Made by a program: the position numbers and the translations under genes
Shown: in pieces, positions 61,057 to 64,000 of the stretch
Position numbering within the stretch: the stretch's first letter is position 1
Layout: each line of letters begins with the position of its first letter
From: CAVTRI01 sp963737075
Lineage (GTDB): Bacteria > Actinomycetota > Acidimicrobiia > Acidimicrobiales > Palsa-688
DNA: 64,000 nucleotides
Reading direction: 5' to 3'
NCBI GenBank assembly: GCA_963737075.1
Contig: CAVTRI010000002.1
Span: 992,001 to 1,056,000, forward strand
The notes under the pieces: generated by a model
The model's database searches: none
What the model was told of the DNA's origin: nothing
What the model saw: the letters and a program-made list of their open reading frames with translations, nothing else

Positions 61057-61180
61057 ACCAAGGTGTTCGCGGCCGCCGGGGTTGATCGGTGGCCGCTCCC
61101 GCTGTCCTGCCCCATGATCGACCTCAGCCCGGGCACGTCTCGCCAGTGCTCACAAATGTATTCCCGTCCTACACAGATGC

Positions 61181-62641
61181 TCACACCCGGGCCATGTTGG
61201 CAAACCGGGTGAAGTGATCGAGGAAGGCCAGCTGTGTCGAACCTGTCGGGCCGTTGCGGTGCTTGGAGACGATGACCTCCGCCGTACCCCGGTCAGGCGA
61301 TTCGGGATTGTAGATTTCGTCGCGATAGAGAAATAGGACGACGTCCGCGTCCTGTTCGAGCGATCCACTCTCTCTCAGATCCGCCAGCGTCGGCCGCTTG
61401 TCGGCTCGGGTTTCGAGGTTGCGAGATAGCTGCGAGAGGGCCAAAACGGGAATCTCGAGCTCGCGCGCCAGGATCTTGAGGCCCCGACTGATCTCCGAGA
61501 CCTCTACCTGTCGGTTTTCGGCGTTGTGGCGTCCGGTCATCAGCTGCAGGTAGTCGATGATGATCAACCCCAGTCCCTCTTGACGGGCTTTGAGGCGGCG
61601 GGCCTTGGCCCGGACCTCCATCACCGTCAGGTTGGGGTTTTCGTCGATGTACAGCGGTGCCTCGCCGAGCCGGCCGATGGCGTGGCTGATCTTGGGCCAA
61701 TCGGAGTCGAGCAGCCGGCCGTTGCGGATGCGGCTGGCGTCGACCCGCGCTTCGGAGACCAGCAGCCGCTGGGTGAGCTCGGGATGGCTCATCTCCAGCG
61801 AGAACATCAGTGTCGGCACCCGGGCCTCCATGGTGGCGTGGGCGGCGATCCCGAGCGCGAATGACGTTTTGCCCATGGCGGGCCTCGCGCCGACGATCAC
61901 GAGAGACGACTTCTGCAGACCGGAGAGCCGCTCATCCAGGTCGATGTAACCGGTGGGGACTCCAGTGATGGCGTCGCCCTTGTTGTACAATGCTTCAAGG
62001 CGGTCGAGGCTCTCGGCCAGGAGCTCCCGTAGTGGTTTCAGCGAGTCGGTGACCCTGCGCTCGGCGACCTCGAACACCATCGACTCCGCCCGGTCCACGA
62101 CGGCCTCGATGTTGTCGGGTACCTGGTAGCCGAGCTCGGCGATCTCGCCGGCAACACCGATCAGCCGGCGCAGCAGCGCATGCTCCTCGATGATGCGGGC
62201 GTAACGGCCGGCGCTCGCCGTCGCCGGGGTGTCGGCCTGCAGGCCTATCAGTGCGGCGACGCCACCGACGGCATCGAGCAACCCGGCCCGCGCCAGCTCG
62301 TCGGCGACGGTGACCGGGTCGACGGGCTCGCCCTGGCTGTAGAGGGAGCAGGCGGCGTCAAAGATGTGGGCGTGGGCGGGCTTGTAGAAGTCGTCGGCGC
62401 GGCAGGTTTCGACGGCGGCGGCGATGGCGTCGCGTGACAGCAGCATCGCCCCCAGCAGGGACTGCTCGGCATCAAGGTTGTGCGGTGGGACACGTCCTGC
62501 TCCCCCGCCGGGCCGCTCCGCCGCTCCCGGACGTGCCCTCCCACCGACGGCCCCAGCCGCGACGAAACCGCCGGACCGCTCCGACCATACGCCCCCCCGG
62601 TCCTGGTGGCGTCGCCTCGGATCATCAGGTGACTGGACCAT
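61181..62641 (-). CDS. dnaB: replicative DNA helicase DnaB
   Basis: 486 residues from ATG 62641 (the frame opens at a TTG, 62662). After a roughly 50-residue Arg/Gly-rich disordered lead, domain 1 has VPPHNLDAEQSLLGAMLLSRDA. The RecA-like domain has Walker A VIVGARPAMGKTSFALGIAA, MFSLEMSHPELTQRL, Walker B LGLIIIDYLQLMTGR, and LSQLSRNLETRADKRP. No intein is present (actinobacterial DnaB often has one). It is the last gene of ssb-rpsR-rplI-dnaB, 138 bp after rplI. Confidence 0.96.
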   Translation of the reverse strand: MVQSPDDPRRRHQDRGGVWSERSGGFVAAGAVGGRARPGAAERPGGGAGRVPPHNLDAEQSLLGAMLLSRDAIAAAVETCRADDFYKPAHAHIFDAACSLYSQGEPVDPVTVADELARAGLLDAVGGVAALIGLQADTPATASAGRYARIIEEHALLRRLIGVAGEIAELGYQVPDNIEAVVDRAESMVFEVAERRVTDSLKPLRELLAESLDRLEALYNKGDAITGVPTGYIDLDERLSGLQKSSLVIVGARPAMGKTSFALGIAAHATMEARVPTLMFSLEMSHPELTQRLLVSEARVDASRIRNGRLLDSDWPKISHAIGRLGEAPLYIDENPNLTVMEVRAKARRLKARQEGLGLIIIDYLQLMTGRHNAENRQVEVSEISRGLKILARELEIPVLALSQLSRNLETRADKRPTLADLRESGSLEQDADVVLFLYRDEIYNPESPDRGTAEVIVSKHRNGPTGSTQLAFLDHFTRFANMARV

Positions 62642-62799
62642 CCACCCGTCACCTAAACGCAACGAGCCTGTGGGCTGCTAGACCCCGAATGTTGGGGACG
62701 ACGCGCCCGGAACTTGGGGACAACGCCGACCTTCTCCACAGTGCCGAACATACATTCGCACTGTAGAGCGGGGGTGTGTCCTTCGGGTGGTTCGCCCCG

Positions 62800-63246
62800 C
62801 TACGCCTTGACCACGTCGACGGTCACCCGGAACTCCACGTCGCTGTGGAGTTTCACCGGCACCTCGTGAACGCCGAGGTTTCGGATCGGCTCTTCCATGC
62901 GCAGCCGGCGCCGGTCCAGGGTGACATGCGCCTGCTGCGCCACCGCGTCCACCACGTCGGCAGGGGTCACCGAGCCGAACAACTTGCCTTCGGCGCCGGC
63001 GCGGGCCGGGATCTGGATCACGATCGGGACCAGCGTCCGGGCGACGGTCTCGGCCGCCTCCCGGTCCCGGGCGTCGCGCAGGTCGCGCGCCCGCCGCATG
63101 GCGTCCGCCTGGGCGTTGACGCCAGACGTGGCGACGATGGCGTGTCCCCTGGGCAGCAGAAAGTTACGGGCGTAGCCGTCAGCCACGTCGCAGATGTCAC
63201 CCCGCTTGCCCAGGTGGTCCACGTCGGCTCGCAACACGACCCGCAT
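62800..63246 (-). CDS. rplI: 50S ribosomal protein bL9
   Basis: 148 residues: MRVVLRADVDHLGKRGDICD, DGYARNFLLPRGHAIVAT, then the long connecting helix and C-terminal domain ending VHEVPVKLHSDVEFRVTVDVVKA. The start ATG overlaps the rpsR stop by one base. Confidence 0.97.
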   Translation of the reverse strand: MRVVLRADVDHLGKRGDICDVADGYARNFLLPRGHAIVATSGVNAQADAMRRARDLRDARDREAAETVARTLVPIVIQIPARAGAEGKLFGSVTPADVVDAVAQQAHVTLDRRRLRMEEPIRNLGVHEVPVKLHSDVEFRVTVDVVKA

Positions 63247-63668
63247 CAGGCCTCCACGTCTTCGGGGACCAGCTCGTCGGCGCCGTCGTCGAGCTCGTCG
63301 AGTGTCTCCTCGTCGAGGCCTTCGACGTCAACCGCCTGCTCGTCGGCACCGTCCTCGTGCCGAGCCCCCCGCGGCGGCCGGTTGGGGGTGCGTTCGCTGA
63401 CCGTGCGCTGGGTGTAGGGCAGCAACGCCAGCTCGCGGGCGGTCTTGATGGCCACCTGCACGTCACGCTGGTGCTGGGCGCAGTTGCCGGTCACCCGCCG
63501 AGCCCGGATCTTGCCCCGGTCGCTCATGAACCGCCGAAGCAGGTTGATGTCTTTGTAGTCGACCCAATCCGCGTGTTCCTTACAGAACATGCATACCTTC
63601 TTTTTGCCCCGGGGCCGGGTGTCCTTGACTGCCCGCTTCGAGCGGTCACGGTCGTTGTTGCGTGCCAT
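63246..63668 (-). CDS. rpsR: 30S ribosomal protein bS18 with acidic C-terminal extension
   Basis: 140 residues. The normal bS18 core ends near residue 85: KVCMFCKEHADWVDYKDINL, LRRFMSDRGKIRARRVTGNC, AIKTARELALLPYT. The Cys-x-x-Cys of a zinc-type (C+) S18 is present. It is followed by about 50 extra residues, highly acidic (DVEGLDEETLDELDDGADEL). Ordinary S18 is 70-90 residues. The extension runs in frame to the overlap with rplI and looks real. Confidence 0.95.
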   Translation of the reverse strand: MARNNDRDRSKRAVKDTRPRGKKKVCMFCKEHADWVDYKDINLLRRFMSDRGKIRARRVTGNCAQHQRDVQVAIKTARELALLPYTQRTVSERTPNRPPRGARHEDGADEQAVDVEGLDEETLDELDDGADELVPEDVEA

Positions 63669-64000
63669 TTAGAACGGATCCTCCTCGTACTGGTATCCCG
63701 CCGGGGCCTCGTTGGGCTCCGAGCGGCCGGCGGGCCGCCCACCGCCGGGTTGGTCGGCGCGGCCGGCAGAGTCGCCCGCGCCGCGCTGCGCGCCGCCGGG
63801 CGCCGGCTGATACCCGCCCGAACCCCCGCCGCCGTCGGGAGTGCGGCGCTCGTTTTTCGACACCGTCGCCGTGGCCCACCGCAGGCTCGGCGCCACTTCG
63901 TCCGCGGTGATCTCGATCTTCGAGCGCCGGTCGCCTTCCTGGGTTTCCCAGGAGCGCTGATCGAGACGGCCGCTCACGACGACGCGGGTGCCCCGACCGA
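63669..64000 (-). CDS. ssb: single-stranded DNA-binding protein, C-terminal part
   Basis: Continues beyond the right edge. Visible: GTRVVVSGRLDQRSWETQEG, KIEITADEVAPSLRWATATV (end of the OB fold), then a Gly/Pro/Gln-rich linker and the acidic tip YEEDPF that binds partner proteins. The stop is directly adjacent to the rpsR start, as in the standard rpsF-ssb-rpsR-rplI order. Confidence 0.93.
   Translation of the reverse strand, partial: GRGTRVVVSGRLDQRSWETQEGDRRSKIEITADEVAPSLRWATATVSKNERRTPDGGGGSGGYQPAPGGAQRGAGDSAGRADQPGGGRPAGRSEPNEAPAGYQYEEDPF

Overview
The window is a high-GC (about two thirds G+C by eye) chromosomal segment of an actinobacterium. Supporting signs are: the order dnaA-dnaN-recF-dciA-gyrB-gyrA-DUF3566-tRNA-Ile; an hspR/hsp20 pair; an actinobacterial-type SOS box; a class E-like sortase with LAxTG substrates; HadA/HadB-like dehydratases; and a mycothiol-type maleylpyruvate isomerase remnant. 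The GyrA sequence around the quinolone region (MAQPFSLRDPLIDFHGNYGS) is reminiscent of Acidimicrobiia. That class-level placement is inference only.

Layout. 0-4 kb: an aminotransferase tail, then acetate kinase and a frameshifted phosphoketolase (phosphoketolase/acetate shunt). 4-9 kb: a DUF2079 membrane protein, head-to-head L,D-transpeptidase and M15 peptidase lipoproteins, a methyltransferase and an alpha/beta hydrolase. 9-12 kb: a membrane protein/sensor kinase/response regulator operon. 12-19 kb: lipid and CoA genes (HadA/HadB-like pair, ADP-forming acyl-CoA synthetase, NfeD-SPFH pair, DUF35 protein with a thiolase-like partner, TetR). 19-23 kb: YciI-like protein, frameshifted NagA, YjbQ, an MT-A70 methyltransferase, hspR and hsp20. 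23-31 kb: oxidoreductase, MMPL transporter, SOS-box radical SAM protein, secreted protein, PNPOx-like protein, TetR. 31-34 kb: a cell-surface locus with a broken GT2, a 57-residue LAFTG sorting-signal protein, a polysaccharide-deacetylase-like protein lacking a key Asp, and a sortase. 34-45 kb: the replication-initiation cluster on the minus strand. 45-51 kb: a broken Ser/Thr kinase-Fn3 gene, PadR, and a putative Mg2+ operon (leader peptide, MgtE-N/CBS protein, Nramp-related transporter). 51-58 kb: a 1375-residue LAVTG surface protein, K+ channel, class II aldolase, pyrF. 58-61 kb: a graveyard of LuxR, cyclase and isomerase remnants. 61-64 kb: dnaB-rplI-rpsR-ssb on the minus strand.

Two themes stand out. 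First, several otherwise good genes (phosphoketolase, SPFH, NagA, GT2, kinase-Fn3, cyclase) carry one- or two-base frame lesions, often in short runs or simple repeats, so read or assembly error must be excluded before calling them dead. Second, intergenic regions hold several families of palindromic or tandem repeats. One is a three-copy family of nested palindromes with GAGTTGTT/AACAACTC ends. The most interesting functional candidates are the mini LAFTG sortase locus at 31-34 kb and the leader peptide with a sequestered ribosome-binding site ahead of the metal-transport operon at 47 kb.
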